From Sulfuricurvum sp. (GTDB taxonomy: Bacteria > Campylobacterota > Campylobacteria > Campylobacterales > Sulfurimonadaceae), in assembly GCA_022729795.1 (NCBI GenBank), contig DZBD01000003.1, positions 1 through 56,175 on the forward strand: a stretch of DNA of 56,175 bases, in the 5' to 3' direction. The notes below the pieces were generated by a model, which searched no databases, was not told the DNA's origin, and saw nothing but the letters and a program-made list of their open reading frames with translations. Numbering within the stretch: position 1 is the first letter of the stretch; each line of letters opens with the position of its first letter. Made by a program: the position numbers and the translations under genes. Of this stretch, positions 46,257 to 54,810 are shown in pieces.

Positions 46257-46976
46257 ATGTATAAACTTTGTTCACTCTCTTTTTTGACAACTAGTAATTA
46301 TGATATGAATTTAAAAACCTTACTCACACTCATTGAGCAAACACCGGAAAATTCACTGATTGTAGCTCCTGAAGTCTGTTTAACAGGTTTTGATTATGCG
46401 AACCGGGATAAAGTTTTTGACTTCTTTGCACATGCCATAGATGCAATTAAAAAAGTCTCTTGGAATAAAATTATTATTCTAACTATCATTGAAAAAAAAA
46501 GCGGTGAAGTTTTTAATATGGCAAAGGTTTTTCATAACGGAGCTATCATTCACGAACGTGCCAAGGCAAAGCTTTTTAGATTCGGCGGGGAACATAACTT
46601 TTTTACACAAGGCAATTCTCGGCATGTGGAAATTATAGAAGTAGCCGGGATGAAGATAGGCATTCTTATCTGTTTTGAGCTTCGTTTTAAAGATTTGTGG
46701 AAAAAACTTGAAGGTGCGGACATTATTGCAGTGCCGGCATGGTGGGGAGTTTTAAGAACCGAGCATTTTAAAATACTCACGCAGGCACTAGCTGTTATTA
46801 ATCAATGCTACGTGGTTGCAAGTGATAGCTTGAATGAAGAATGTACAAAAATGAGCGGAATCATTACTCCCAACGGGGATGTTTTTCGTAATGGGAATGT
46901 ACTTTGCTTAGAAGCTAGTTATGATAAAAAAGAGATTGCCCTAATAAGGCGATATATGGATGTAGGAATTGGATAG
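46257..46976 (+). CDS. Carbon-nitrogen hydrolase (nitrilase superfamily)
   Basis: The Glu-Lys-Cys triad is visible as VAPEVCLTG, HERAKAKLFR and ILICFELRF. At 239 residues it is a short amidase-type member; substrate is unknown. It starts 12 bases after nrdB and overlaps pcm by 8 bases. A core copy of the dispersed word lies at 46621-46629. Confidence 0.85.
   Translation: MYKLCSLSFLTTSNYDMNLKTLLTLIEQTPENSLIVAPEVCLTGFDYANRDKVFDFFAHAIDAIKKVSWNKIIILTIIEKKSGEVFNMAKVFHNGAIIHERAKAKLFRFGGEHNFFTQGNSRHVEIIEVAGMKIGILICFELRFKDLWKKLEGADIIAVPAWWGVLRTEHFKILTQALAVINQCYVVASDSLNEECTKMSGIITPNGDVFRNGNVLCLEASYDKKEIALIRRYMDVGIG
46621..46629 (-). repeat. Dispersed word, 9-base core
   Basis: TTCCACATGCC antisense in the nitrilase-superfamily gene, covering S-R-H-V-E. 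Confidence 0.8.
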
Positions 46977-47607
46977 AATTACAGCTACAAAAACAGCACG
47001 TTTGGCAGAAGAGTGCCATAAAAAATTTTCACTCAGTGATGAAGTGAAAAATGCAATAGCTCAAACAAACAGAGAGGCTTTTGTGCCAATCGGTTTTAAA
47101 CATAATGCCTATAAGCTTGATGCCTTGCCTATGGGTTCAGCGCAATGGATAAGTTCACCTTTAACGGTGGCAAAAATGACTCAATATTTGGAACCTCGCG
47201 GTGCAGACAGGGTTTTGGAGATAGGTTGTGGAAGCGGGTATCAGGCTGCGGTCTTGTCACATCTATTTCGGGGAGTTTTTACTATTGAGAGGATAGAATC
47301 TCTTATGGCTGAAGCCAAAATACGTTTTAGAGAACTTGGCATTCAAAATATTCATACAAGAACCGATGACGGGCAAAACGGCTGGTCGCAATATGCTCCC
47401 TTTGATAGAATTCTTTTTTCAGCTTCAGCCAAAAAAATTCCGAAGATACTGTTTGATCAGTTGCGTGACGGGGGAGTCCTAGTCGCTCCTATGGAAAAAG
47501 GCTCAAAGCAAATAATTACCCGCTTCAAGAAAAACGGGTATTCCATGGAAATTTCAGAGCTTGAAGTCTGTGATTTTGTCCCTATTTTAGACGGTATACA
47601 AAAATAA
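46969..47607 (+). CDS. pcm: Protein-L-isoaspartate O-methyltransferase
   Basis: Repairs isoaspartyl residues in aged proteins. The SAM-binding motif is LEIGCGSGYQAAVL, preceded by GSAQWISSPLTVAKM, where the family has Q-ISxP-xVA. The start is TTG at 46969, overlapping the upstream gene by eight bases; 212 residues is typical. It converges with the next gene with only 10 bases between stops. Confidence 0.92.
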   Translation: MDRITATKTARLAEECHKKFSLSDEVKNAIAQTNREAFVPIGFKHNAYKLDALPMGSAQWISSPLTVAKMTQYLEPRGADRVLEIGCGSGYQAAVLSHLFRGVFTIERIESLMAEAKIRFRELGIQNIHTRTDDGQNGWSQYAPFDRILFSASAKKIPKILFDQLRDGGVLVAPMEKGSKQIITRFKKNGYSMEISELEVCDFVPILDGIQK

Positions 47608-47617
47608 CTTCTAATTA

Positions 47618-48304
47618 TTAACTATATGGCACCAGTAATTCAAGCTGTGATTTAATTTTATAACTCAATGGTTTTACTTTGTTGACATTGCTGTATTGTG
47701 CACTGCTGTAAGCGGAGTTCATCTCTTTAAAATATGCTTTGTAATTATTGAGATAAGCGAATAAAGGCTCTTCCATTTCGTCATCAAGATAGAGCTCTGT
47801 TATTGTAATGACAACAACAGACCATTTTTCATCAAACTCTTTTTCCAACTGTTGGCTTGGCTTTTTTACAAAACGATTTTTTATTGTGCTGAGTTCTTGC
47901 CAATTTTCTGATAATTCGGATAAGCCGATACTTGATATTTTTTTATTAAAATTATTTAAACCATTTATTATTGTGAGATGGTGATCGTGAAGTTTTGGTG
48001 CTTTTTCTTGTAATTTAGTTCTAATATTGTTGACAAGAGTAACATAGGAATTGATATCGTTTTGAAGTTCTTCTTTATTTTTTTCGGGAATATCAAGTAG
48101 CTCAATTTGTCTAATAATAGATGAAACATCGGATTCATATTTAGCAACTTTATTGTATTCACCTCTTTTTAATATTGCATTCATATCGCTTACATTTTCT
48201 CGAAAGTTTTTATGAATCTCTTTTTTTGATCCTTTCTCATCTTCAAATGCACTTGCACCTAAGCCCCATACAGTCAAAAGTATCATAACAATATGTTTTA
48301 TCAT
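47618..48304 (-). CDS. Putative periplasmic protein, 228 residues
   Basis: The ATG at 48304 follows AAGGAG at seven bases and opens with a signal peptide, MIKHIVMILLTVWGLGASA, with likely cleavage after ASA. The mature part is Lys/Glu-rich and predicted mostly helical, possibly coiled-coil. An upstream reading to 48442 would add 46 residues and lose the signal peptide at the N-terminus. No domain is recognised. Confidence 0.75.
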   Translation of the reverse strand: MIKHIVMILLTVWGLGASAFEDEKGSKKEIHKNFRENVSDMNAILKRGEYNKVAKYESDVSSIIRQIELLDIPEKNKEELQNDINSYVTLVNNIRTKLQEKAPKLHDHHLTIINGLNNFNKKISSIGLSELSENWQELSTIKNRFVKKPSQQLEKEFDEKWSVVVITITELYLDDEMEEPLFAYLNNYKAYFKEMNSAYSSAQYSNVNKVKPLSYKIKSQLELLVPYS

Positions 48305-48460
48305 AGTATTCTCCTTAAATTTAAAAACGGGATTATAAAGCCTTCTTATTACATAAATATTACGGACAAATAGAGTGAGAGAGGTATTGTTCCCATCTTG
48401 AAACAAATCAAGTTTATTTATTGTAAAATTATAAGAAATCAAACAGGCAGAGGCGGAGAT

Positions 48461-49294
48461 ATGAGAGAGATGTATGGCATTGAGTATTCACAGCCTAAGG
48501 TGGTTTTGTTGCAAGATACCGGTATCGGTGTAGCTGAGGCTGCCGCAAGGACTTGTTATGATTCATTCGAAAACAGCGAAAATGAAGCCATCCAGTACAT
48601 AGAAAACCACATGCCAAACGAAGAGATGTGTCATGAGATTAATGAAATAGAGGATTCTAATCTTTTAAATGATTTGGCTTGGACCTATTTTCATCATTCT
48701 ATTTTAGAACATGCTAACCTTAGTTTTTTGGTCAGAGGAACTTCAAGAGGTGTTTTACAAGAGCATGCTCGCCACCGTATTCAGGCAATATCCGTACGGA
48801 GCACTCGTTATACAATGGGTTCTATCATTAATGCTTTTGTGGCTTCTAAACACGGCGGAGACAAGAATTTTTTTATCGACAAAGTATTAGATTTTGACAT
48901 GTTCGTGACTGTTGATAAAGAGTATAATAAAATAGAAATCGGTGCTATCTATGATAAATTGAATTATCAATCACAAACGGTTGAGGATTTTCACTCTATT
49001 GCAGTTGCAAAAAGCTCTTTGGAGTTTATTGAGAGATTTCAAGGAGATGCACCTGCACTTTTTGAAGCTTTGCAGAGCGGTAAAAAAAAGAGAAATGTCG
49101 GAGACGCATTCAAACATATTATCAGCGACAATGTAAAAGTGGATATGGTAGTTACTTTTAATTTAAGAAGTTTAAAAAATTACTTTACCCTCAGAGATAG
49201 TGGCGCTGCATATTTTCAAATACGCTGGCTGGCTCAGGAGATGATGAGGGCTACCCCTTCAAAATATTTAGATTTAATTGTAAAAAAGAAATAA
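48461..49294 (+). CDS. thyX: Flavin-dependent thymidylate synthase ThyX
   Basis: Makes dTMP from dUMP using FAD and methylene-tetrahydrofolate. The ThyX motif is complete as RHRIQAISVRSTRY, and HHSILEHANLSF precedes it. Start at 48461, seven bases after AGAGG; 277 residues is slightly long for the family. Typical of Campylobacterota in place of ThyA. A full copy of the dispersed word at 48607 encodes the HMP of ENHMPNEE. Confidence 0.95.
   Translation: MREMYGIEYSQPKVVLLQDTGIGVAEAAARTCYDSFENSENEAIQYIENHMPNEEMCHEINEIEDSNLLNDLAWTYFHHSILEHANLSFLVRGTSRGVLQEHARHRIQAISVRSTRYTMGSIINAFVASKHGGDKNFFIDKVLDFDMFVTVDKEYNKIEIGAIYDKLNYQSQTVEDFHSIAVAKSSLEFIERFQGDAPALFEALQSGKKKRNVGDAFKHIISDNVKVDMVVTFNLRSLKNYFTLRDSGAAYFQIRWLAQEMMRATPSKYLDLIVKKK
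48607..48616 (+). repeat. Dispersed word, full copy
   Basis: AACCACATGCCAAA in thyX, encoding N-H-M-P. Confidence 0.9.
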
Positions 49295-49307
49295 AAGGAC
49301 AGTAAAG

Positions 49308-49538
49308 ATGTTAAAAAAAATAATATTTTGGAATTTTTTAGTTGTGGGCGTATTTATGTTGGGTGGATGTTCTTATTTTACATTCAATGCTGCAATATGT
49401 GACCAGATAGCTTCAGATCCACATGCCACGATTCCAAAAGAGTGCAGAAACTATAATGAAAAAGATGCCGAAAAAGCGTTTAATAAACCGAGTCATAAAC
49501 TTGATATCAACGACACTATTGAGTTTAACAATAACTAA
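49308..49538 (+). CDS. Small lipoprotein, 76 residues
   Basis: The signal sequence IIFWNFLVVGVFMLGGCSYF has the lipobox LGGC, so lipidation of Cys about 21 and anchoring to a membrane are expected. Two more Cys residues follow in the mature part (ICDQ, ECRN). Function unknown. It lies 13 bases after thyX and 19 before argB. One full copy of the dispersed word at 49419 encodes DPHA. Confidence 0.8.
   Translation: MLKKIIFWNFLVVGVFMLGGCSYFTFNAAICDQIASDPHATIPKECRNYNEKDAEKAFNKPSHKLDINDTIEFNNN
49419..49428 (+). repeat. Dispersed word, full copy
   Basis: ATCCACATGCCACG in the small lipoprotein gene, encoding D-P-H-A. Confidence 0.9.
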
Positions 49539-49557
49539 ATTTTAGAGAGGATTCTAT

Positions 49558-50412
49558 ATGAAAGCAAAGATTGATAAAGCAAAAACACTTCTTGAGGCAC
49601 TTCCGTATATTAAAAAGTATTCGAATGAAACTTTTGTTATTAAGTATGGGGGTTCAGCGCAGATAAATCCTGAACTCAAAGAGAAGTTCGCACAAGATAT
49701 TATTCTTCTTTATCTCGTAGGAATTAAGCCTGTGATTGTGCACGGCGGTGGTAATAAAATTAACGAGATGCTTGATAGATTACAAATAAAAAGTGAATTT
49801 GTTGATGGTATGAGAGTGACAGATGCACAGGTTATGGAAGTAGTGGAGATGGTCTTGGGCGGTAATATCAACAAAGAGATAACAACACTGCTTAACATGC
49901 ATGGAGCAAAAGCCTTAGGTATGACGGGAAAAGATGCAAACTTTATTACTGCTATTGCAAAAGACGATGGAAAATATGGTCTGGTAGGCGAAATAGTTAA
50001 TGTTGACAGCAAAGTGATTGAAAAACTTTTAGCTGAAAAATTCATCCCTGTAATTGCTCCTATCGCATCTGCAAATGAAATAAATCATCCGGGATATAAT
50101 ATCAATGCAGACTTGGCAGCGAGCAAGATTGCAGCTAGTCTAAAAGCAAGAAAAATAATATTTATGACAGATATCGCAGGTGTAATGGATAAAGAAAAAA
50201 ACTTGCTTAGCACACTGACTGAGCAAGAGATAAAGGGCTACAAGGCAGACGGCACGATATTTGGCGGCATGATTCCAAAAGTGGATGCATGTCTTGAAGC
50301 GGTAAACGGCGGAGTTGAAATGGCGCATATTATTGATGGGAGAGTGGATCATTCTATTCTTTTGGAAATCTTTACCAGTGAAGGTATCGGAACAGTGATT
50401 AAGAAAAATTAA
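49558..50412 (+). CDS. argB: Acetylglutamate kinase
   Basis: Second step of arginine synthesis: phosphorylates N-acetylglutamate. Amino-acid kinase fold with FVIKYGGSAQ, VIVHGGGNKI, DLAASKIAASL and FMTDIAGVMD. Length 284 is typical. GAGAGG lies before the ATG. No other arg gene is adjacent. Confidence 0.96.
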   Translation: MKAKIDKAKTLLEALPYIKKYSNETFVIKYGGSAQINPELKEKFAQDIILLYLVGIKPVIVHGGGNKINEMLDRLQIKSEFVDGMRVTDAQVMEVVEMVLGGNINKEITTLLNMHGAKALGMTGKDANFITAIAKDDGKYGLVGEIVNVDSKVIEKLLAEKFIPVIAPIASANEINHPGYNINADLAASKIAASLKARKIIFMTDIAGVMDKEKNLLSTLTEQEIKGYKADGTIFGGMIPKVDACLEAVNGGVEMAHIIDGRVDHSILLEIFTSEGIGTVIKKN

Positions 50413-50444
50413 TAAAAACAAAAAATGAATTAAAGGTAATATTT

Positions 50445-51002
50445 ATGAGCGTAGAAAAAGAATTAGCGGTCAGAAGCGGTGGTATATGTGAGCTTTGCGG
50501 TAGCAGTGAAGGTCTTGGAGTTTTAGCAGTCGCTCCATCGGATGGAAGTGCTGATCAGTCTATATTTGCATGTTCCACATGCCAAGATCAAATTAATAAC
50601 CCTGATACTATGGATGAAAATCATTTTAACTGTTTAAATGACAGTATGTGGAGTGAAGTTTCTGCGATAAAAGTAATCTCTTATATTTTATTGAATAAGC
50701 TCGGGCGTCAAGATTTGGTAGAGACGATGTATTTAGAAGAGGATGAGCAAAAATGGGGCGACTCGGCTTTGAATGCATCTGCAAATAAGATAGTTCATAA
50801 AGATGCAAACGGTGTTGTTCTTCAAGCTGGAGATAGCGTGGTTATTTTAAAAGACTTAGAGGTCAAAGGTGCAGGTTTTACGGCAAAAAGGGGAACAACA
50901 GTGACTCGTATAGCACTTTCCGCAGATATTGACGACCACATAGAAGGAAGAGTCAACGGCACTAAAATCTTCCTCAAAACAGAATTTTTGAAAAAAGTAT
51001 AA
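50445..51002 (+). CDS. PhnA-domain protein with zinc ribbon
   Basis: N-terminal zinc ribbon CELCGSSEGLG and CSTCQDQ (two CxxC pairs), then a C-terminal beta-barrel ending DDHIEGRVNGTKIFLKTEF, as in PhnA/YjdM proteins. Despite the family name, a role in phosphonate use is not supported here. Length is 185. The stop overlaps the dgt start by one base. A full copy of the dispersed word at 50575 encodes STCQ, including the second zinc Cys. Confidence 0.85.
   Translation: MSVEKELAVRSGGICELCGSSEGLGVLAVAPSDGSADQSIFACSTCQDQINNPDTMDENHFNCLNDSMWSEVSAIKVISYILLNKLGRQDLVETMYLEEDEQKWGDSALNASANKIVHKDANGVVLQAGDSVVILKDLEVKGAGFTAKRGTTVTRIALSADIDDHIEGRVNGTKIFLKTEFLKKV
50575..50584 (+). repeat. Dispersed word, full copy
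   Basis: TTCCACATGCCAAG in the PhnA-domain gene, encoding C-S-T-C-Q. Confidence 0.9.
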
Positions 51003-52099
51003 TGAAAGCATATGAACGTTTTTTTGCCATAGACGATGACTTTCGCTCTCCCTATGCCAGAGATAGAGACAGAATCATCCATTCGGGGAGTTTTAGAAAG
51101 CTTGAGTATAAAACACAGGTCTTTTTAAATCAGGAAGGAGATTTTTTTCGTACCCGTCTTACCCATTCTATAGAAGTATCTCAGATCGCCCGCTCTATTA
51201 CATCGAGCCTTGGACTCAATGAATCTTTGGCAGAAGCGATTGCATTGGCGCACGATTTAGGACATACCCCTTTTGGGCATGTGGGCGGTGATTCTTTGGA
51301 TGAATGTTTGAGGGCAGACGGTTTTCATTTTGGATTCGAGCATAATTTTCAAAGCTTTAGAGTTGTGACACTTTTGGAGAAGAGATATAGAGGTTTTAAT
51401 GGACTTAACCTCACTTTTGCTACTTTAGAGGGGATTTTAAAGCACTCTTATCCGTACAAAAAAAGCTTTTTGCCAAAGATAATCGATAAAGATTTTAACT
51501 TAAATACTCATCCTTCTGTCGAAGCAATGATTGTGGACCGTGCAGATGAGATAGCCTATCTGAGCCATGATATAGATGATGGAGTCAACTCTGGACTTAT
51601 AAGATTTGAAGATTTGAAGGAGAGTTCGCTCATATGTGAAATTTTGGATAAGGTCTCCCATGAGGGAACCACACAAGAAAATGATGAGATGTTTCGTTAC
51701 CGATTTAGCTCCCATCTCATTAATCATCTTGTATATTCACTTTTGGAATTTTCAAGGGACAAAATTGACTCGACAGATGTGTTAACTGCAACATTGGACT
51801 CAAAATTGGAGTTGCCGATAGGTTTTGAGCCACTCTTAGAGACACAGATTAAAAAGCTCAAAAAAATACTTTTTGCCAAATTGTACCAGCATAAGGATAT
51901 TGTTAGAAAAATGTATGCAGGTAAACAAGCTATAAAAGGTTTATATGAAGGGCTTATGGAAGAGGAAAAAATGCTTCCGGATTTTTATTACAAACAACTT
52001 GGAACACGAAATAAACATAGAGTTATAGCCGATTATATCGCTTCTATGAGTGATAGATATGCACTTAGCTTTTATAATGAAATGTATGGAAAATTGTAA
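51002..52099 (+). CDS. dgt: Deoxyguanosinetriphosphate triphosphohydrolase-like protein
   Basis: HD-domain dNTP triphosphohydrolase that splits dNTPs into nucleoside and tripolyphosphate. The HD motif is seen as RLTHSIEVSQIARS and AHDLGHTPFGHVGGD, with the later metal Asp in SHDIDDGV. Length 365 matches the short Dgt form. It is the last clear chromosomal gene before the integrated element; the recombinase begins 245 bases after its stop. Confidence 0.93.
   Translation: MKAYERFFAIDDDFRSPYARDRDRIIHSGSFRKLEYKTQVFLNQEGDFFRTRLTHSIEVSQIARSITSSLGLNESLAEAIALAHDLGHTPFGHVGGDSLDECLRADGFHFGFEHNFQSFRVVTLLEKRYRGFNGLNLTFATLEGILKHSYPYKKSFLPKIIDKDFNLNTHPSVEAMIVDRADEIAYLSHDIDDGVNSGLIRFEDLKESSLICEILDKVSHEGTTQENDEMFRYRFSSHLINHLVYSLLEFSRDKIDSTDVLTATLDSKLELPIGFEPLLETQIKKLKKILFAKLYQHKDIVRKMYAGKQAIKGLYEGLMEEEKMLPDFYYKQLGTRNKHRVIADYIASMSDRYALSFYNEMYGKL
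51276..51284 (-). repeat. Dispersed word, 9-base core (may be protein-driven)
   Basis: CCACATGCC antisense within the conserved HD-motif segment G-H-V-G-G of dgt, with non-consensus flanks; coincidence is possible. Confidence 0.4.
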
Positions 52100-52132
52100 A
52101 AAAGAAGAGAAAAAATTCGTTGAGGTAATAAT

Positions 52133-52150
52133 CAAAGCCCGAAGGCTTTG
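52133..52150 (+). terminator. Hairpin after dgt
   Basis: CAAAGCC (52133-52139) and GGCTTTG (52144-52150) pair around a CGAA tetraloop, 34 bases after the dgt stop. No T run follows directly. Confidence 0.5.
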
Positions 52151-52193
52151 GCTATTATAGGCGTGATTCGTAACGTCTCATCATAGGCTTTTT

Positions 52194-52284
52194 TCAAGTT
52201 TCTTAAAGTATGTAAAAACTTCATTCAAGCCCCTTTACATGGGGCTTTTAACATTGTATAATATATCTCAAGTTTATTCAAGTT
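52194..52284 (+). repeat. TCAAGTT direct repeats upstream of the recombinase
   Basis: TCAAGTT occurs at 52194-52200, 52268-52274 and 52278-52284. The last two are exactly 10 bases apart, one helical turn. They are candidate arm-type recombinase or excisionase binding sites. Confidence 0.35.
52227..52249 (+). terminator. Intrinsic terminator at the element edge
   Basis: AAGCCCC (52227-52233) and GGGGCTT (52241-52247) pair around TTTACAT and end in a four-T run. It would block read-through from dgt into the recombinase gene. Confidence 0.6.
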
Positions 52285-52285
52285 A

Positions 52286-52314
52286 TTGCTACTTTTTACA
52301 CCTGCAGGTATAAA
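52286..52314 (+). promoter_or_regulatory. Candidate recombinase promoter with palindromic operator
   Basis: TTGCTA (52286-52291) and TATAAA (52309-52314) are spaced by 17 bases. A perfect 10-base palindrome ACCTGCAGGT (52300-52309) lies in the spacer and touches the -10 box, where a bound repressor would block polymerase. The recombinase ATG follows 29 bases later. Confidence 0.45.
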
Positions 52315-52343
52315 TAGGGTAGAAATCAAAAGGGCTTTTTACA

Positions 52344-53441
52344 ATGGTTAAAACCGCAAAAACAGGCGTTTATTATAACCTTTTAGAGGACGGGGACAAA
52401 GTTTTTTATTTTTCATACAATGATATTAATGATAATAAAAAAAAGAAATGGGTTAAAGTTGGTAAATATTCAGACGGAATAAGAGAGATTAACGCCTTTA
52501 ATCTAAGAGCCGAACAGCTATCAAAAATGTTACACGGTGAAGATATAACCGTCATTGCTACCAAAAAGAAAAAAGAGATAGTTACCTTTGATGATTTAGC
52601 CCAAACGTATTTTAAAGATATGAACAGCACTACAGGTAGAAAGAGCCGTTACAATATCCACATCAAAGATATTATCGGTAATAAAGATATTCACAAAATT
52701 ACAAAAGAGACCATAGCAATACTACTCAAAGATGTTGAAGCAACAGGCAAAGCGAATCAAACACTAAAGAGTATTAAAGAGCTAATAAGCACGATATACA
52801 ATCACAGTATCAAGAAGCACGACTTAGAGATAGTCAATCCTTGTATCGCAGTAAAAAGCTACAAAGTGGATAATGATAGACAGCGATATTTATCACTTGC
52901 TGAAATTAAACACCTCAAAGAGGTTATGAAAGATAATTTTTTAGTGAGTCTTTTTATAGATTTATCGCTCCAAACAGGTGGACGTTTTGAAACAATCCTA
53001 CACATACAAAAAAAAGATATTAATTTAGCGAGTGGAACGGTTACGCTCAAGAACCTCAAAACAAAAAGCACTTATACAGGACACCCACAAAAAGAATTTT
53101 TAGAATCAATAAAAGAATATTTGCAGAACCTCAACATAAATGATTATGTAGTAAGTTTTGAAGATGCACACGATACGAAATTAACACAGCGACAAATACA
53201 GCATAGAATCAAGCCGTTATTAGATAGATTGTTTAACAAAGGACTTGATACAAAAGACGCAAAGAATAGAGCCGTTATTCATACCTTTAGGCACACCTTC
53301 GCCTCACACCTTGCAATCAATGGAGTGCCTATTTTTACAATCAAAGAGCTTATGAATCACGCAAAAATAGAACAGACCATAAGATACGCAAAACTAAGCC
53401 CAGAGAATGGTAAAAATGCGGTGCAGGGGCTTTATAGATGA
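52344..53441 (+). CDS. int: Tyrosine recombinase (integrase)
   Basis: Site-specific recombinase for integration and excision. The C-terminal catalytic set is visible: Arg in QTGGRFETIL, Lys in the TLKNLKTKSTYTGHP hairpin, HxxR in IHTFRHTFASHL, His in LMNHAKIEQT and the nucleophile Tyr in TIRYAKLSPE. The middle part (about 75-165) fits the SAM-like core-binding domain. Length is 365 and looks intact. Its stop overlaps the next gene by four bases. Confidence 0.93.
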   Translation: MVKTAKTGVYYNLLEDGDKVFYFSYNDINDNKKKKWVKVGKYSDGIREINAFNLRAEQLSKMLHGEDITVIATKKKKEIVTFDDLAQTYFKDMNSTTGRKSRYNIHIKDIIGNKDIHKITKETIAILLKDVEATGKANQTLKSIKELISTIYNHSIKKHDLEIVNPCIAVKSYKVDNDRQRYLSLAEIKHLKEVMKDNFLVSLFIDLSLQTGGRFETILHIQKKDINLASGTVTLKNLKTKSTYTGHPQKEFLESIKEYLQNLNINDYVVSFEDAHDTKLTQRQIQHRIKPLLDRLFNKGLDTKDAKNRAVIHTFRHTFASHLAINGVPIFTIKELMNHAKIEQTIRYAKLSPENGKNAVQGLYR

Positions 53442-54148
53442 TGATTGCAGAATGGTTACAAGCTAAAAAACAAGAATTAGAGGAATATTTAGAAACTTTA
53501 GAACCCTCAAAAAAATTAGATGCAAAGTGTAAAACAGAAAATCACTTTACACTAAGTATTAATCTTGAATATATAAAAGCTATGAAAATATCTAAAGAAA
53601 ATGATGTGCTTTTAATGGACTGGATTAATCAAAGAAAAAATATTCAGATGGGAGTTATTTACAAAATTTTAGAGGCGTGTGATGATGTAAGAAGATGTGA
53701 AATAATAGGGATAGTAAACCCTAAGAATGAAAACGCTTTTAAAAAAAAATTACAAACACTAAACAAAGCAAAACAACAAATTTCTATCTTAGAAAAAACG
53801 CCACTTATTCCACTTATAAGCATACAAAGCCCCGCTACTACTTTGAAAATATTAGAAGATTTTTTAAGAAATGGTTGTTATCTCACTCTAAATCAAGATG
53901 ATTTAAATGTTATAAGAGAATTTGTTTTAAGAGGTTATGCGAAAGAGTATATGCAAACAGACAAAGACGAAAATAAAACATATACATACAAAATAAGAAG
54001 CGAGGATAAGACTACACAGCGACATATCAGAAAATCAAAAGAACTGAATATGAGAATAATGCACAAAGAAACCTATAACTTTGTAAGAGAAAATGACGAC
54101 CCTCAAATTGTTTACTTAGAACCTTTTAAACTACTAAATGACTTATAA
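53438..54148 (+). CDS. Unknown element-encoded protein, 236 residues
   Basis: Start overlaps the recombinase stop, so the two are translationally coupled. The product is charged and helical at the N-terminus (EWLQAKKQELEEYLETLE), soluble, with no membrane segment and no motif I recognise. It ends at a good intrinsic terminator. Confidence 0.7.
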   Translation: MMIAEWLQAKKQELEEYLETLEPSKKLDAKCKTENHFTLSINLEYIKAMKISKENDVLLMDWINQRKNIQMGVIYKILEACDDVRRCEIIGIVNPKNENAFKKKLQTLNKAKQQISILEKTPLIPLISIQSPATTLKILEDFLRNGCYLTLNQDDLNVIREFVLRGYAKEYMQTDKDENKTYTYKIRSEDKTTQRHIRKSKELNMRIMHKETYNFVRENDDPQIVYLEPFKLLNDL

Positions 54149-54167
54149 AATTTAAGTCGTTTTTTTT
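54140..54167 (+). terminator. Intrinsic terminator overlapping the stop codon
   Basis: GACTTA (54140-54145) pairs with TAAGTC (54153-54158) and is followed by eight T residues (54160-54167). It ends the int operon. Confidence 0.8.
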
Positions 54168-54313
54168 AACGAGTTAACCTACATACAAAAAAACCCATAT
54201 TAAATAAAATCCATTCATAACAAGTCAAGCACTTTAAAGTATAAATTTAACAGTTTATAGCTTGATTGTTTAGAGGTTGCAATCTCATAACTTAATCCTT
54301 AAAGGACAAAATT

Positions 54314-54568
54314 ATGAGTAATAAATTACTTACAGACGAACAAAAAGAGCTTTATAGTTTGATGCTACCCGTATATGGAGCAGTCTTAAATCAAAACGAT
54401 GTAACTAAGTGCTTAAAAAAATCACTACCTACACTTTACAGAATGAGAGAGCAGGGAATCGGTCCGAGCTATAAAAAGCTTGATAGTAAATCTAAAAACG
54501 GCACGGTGGTATATCCACTTCAAGAGATTGTTAGATACTTGACTGAATCTAATGTGAAAACGGCTTGA
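54314..54568 (+). CDS. Excisionase/AlpA-like helix-turn-helix protein
   Basis: An 84-residue protein with the layout of small excisionase or AlpA-type regulators: a helix-turn-helix in CLKKSLPTLYRMREQGIGP followed by a basic wing and a C-terminal YPLQEIVRYL helix. AAAGGA lies before the ATG. It starts a second operon after the int terminator. It probably controls excision or element genes. Confidence 0.6.
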   Translation: MSNKLLTDEQKELYSLMLPVYGAVLNQNDVTKCLKKSLPTLYRMREQGIGPSYKKLDSKSKNGTVVYPLQEIVRYLTESNVKTA

Positions 54569-54577
54569 GGTGGTACT

Positions 54578-54800
54578 ATGAAATTTGAAAAACGAATCAA
54601 GCACATAGTAGCCAACACGGTGGAAGATTTTTATAACGGTTTGAGAAGTACAAACGAAAGCCCCGAAAGCCCCCGAAAATTGTAAGCGTAATAAAGCGAA
54701 TGGGTTAAAAGGTGGGAGACCTAACCCAAATAAACCGACTGGGTTAAAGTCGAACCCAAATAACCCTGATAAAGATAAAGATAAAGATAAAGATATTTAA
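54578..54800 (+). pseudogene. Small element gene with an apparent +1 frameshift
   Basis: ATG 54578 opens 35 codons ending at TAA 54683-54685. If the C5 run at 54670-54674 had four C residues, the frame would continue through KRNKANGLKGGRPNPNKPTG and a DKDKDKDKDI tail to a stop at 54798-54800, about 74 residues. This tail style is common in phage and plasmid replication proteins. Either a real frameshift, a slippage site, or a sequence error. AGGTGG precedes the ATG. Confidence 0.5.
54768..54794 (+). repeat. GATAAA tandem repeat
   Basis: Four full GATAAA units plus GAT (54768-54794), encoding Asp-Lys repeats in the shifted frame of the small gene. A possible site of copy-number change. Confidence 0.85.
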
Positions 54801-54810
54801 GGGACTTAAT

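Noticed and set aside
52130-52200. tRNA or tmRNA 3' end as attachment site
   Set aside because: No cloverleaf or T-loop consensus could be found after dgt.
54768-54794. CRISPR-like repeat
   Set aside because: Units are six bases, adjacent, without spacers; a simple tandem repeat.
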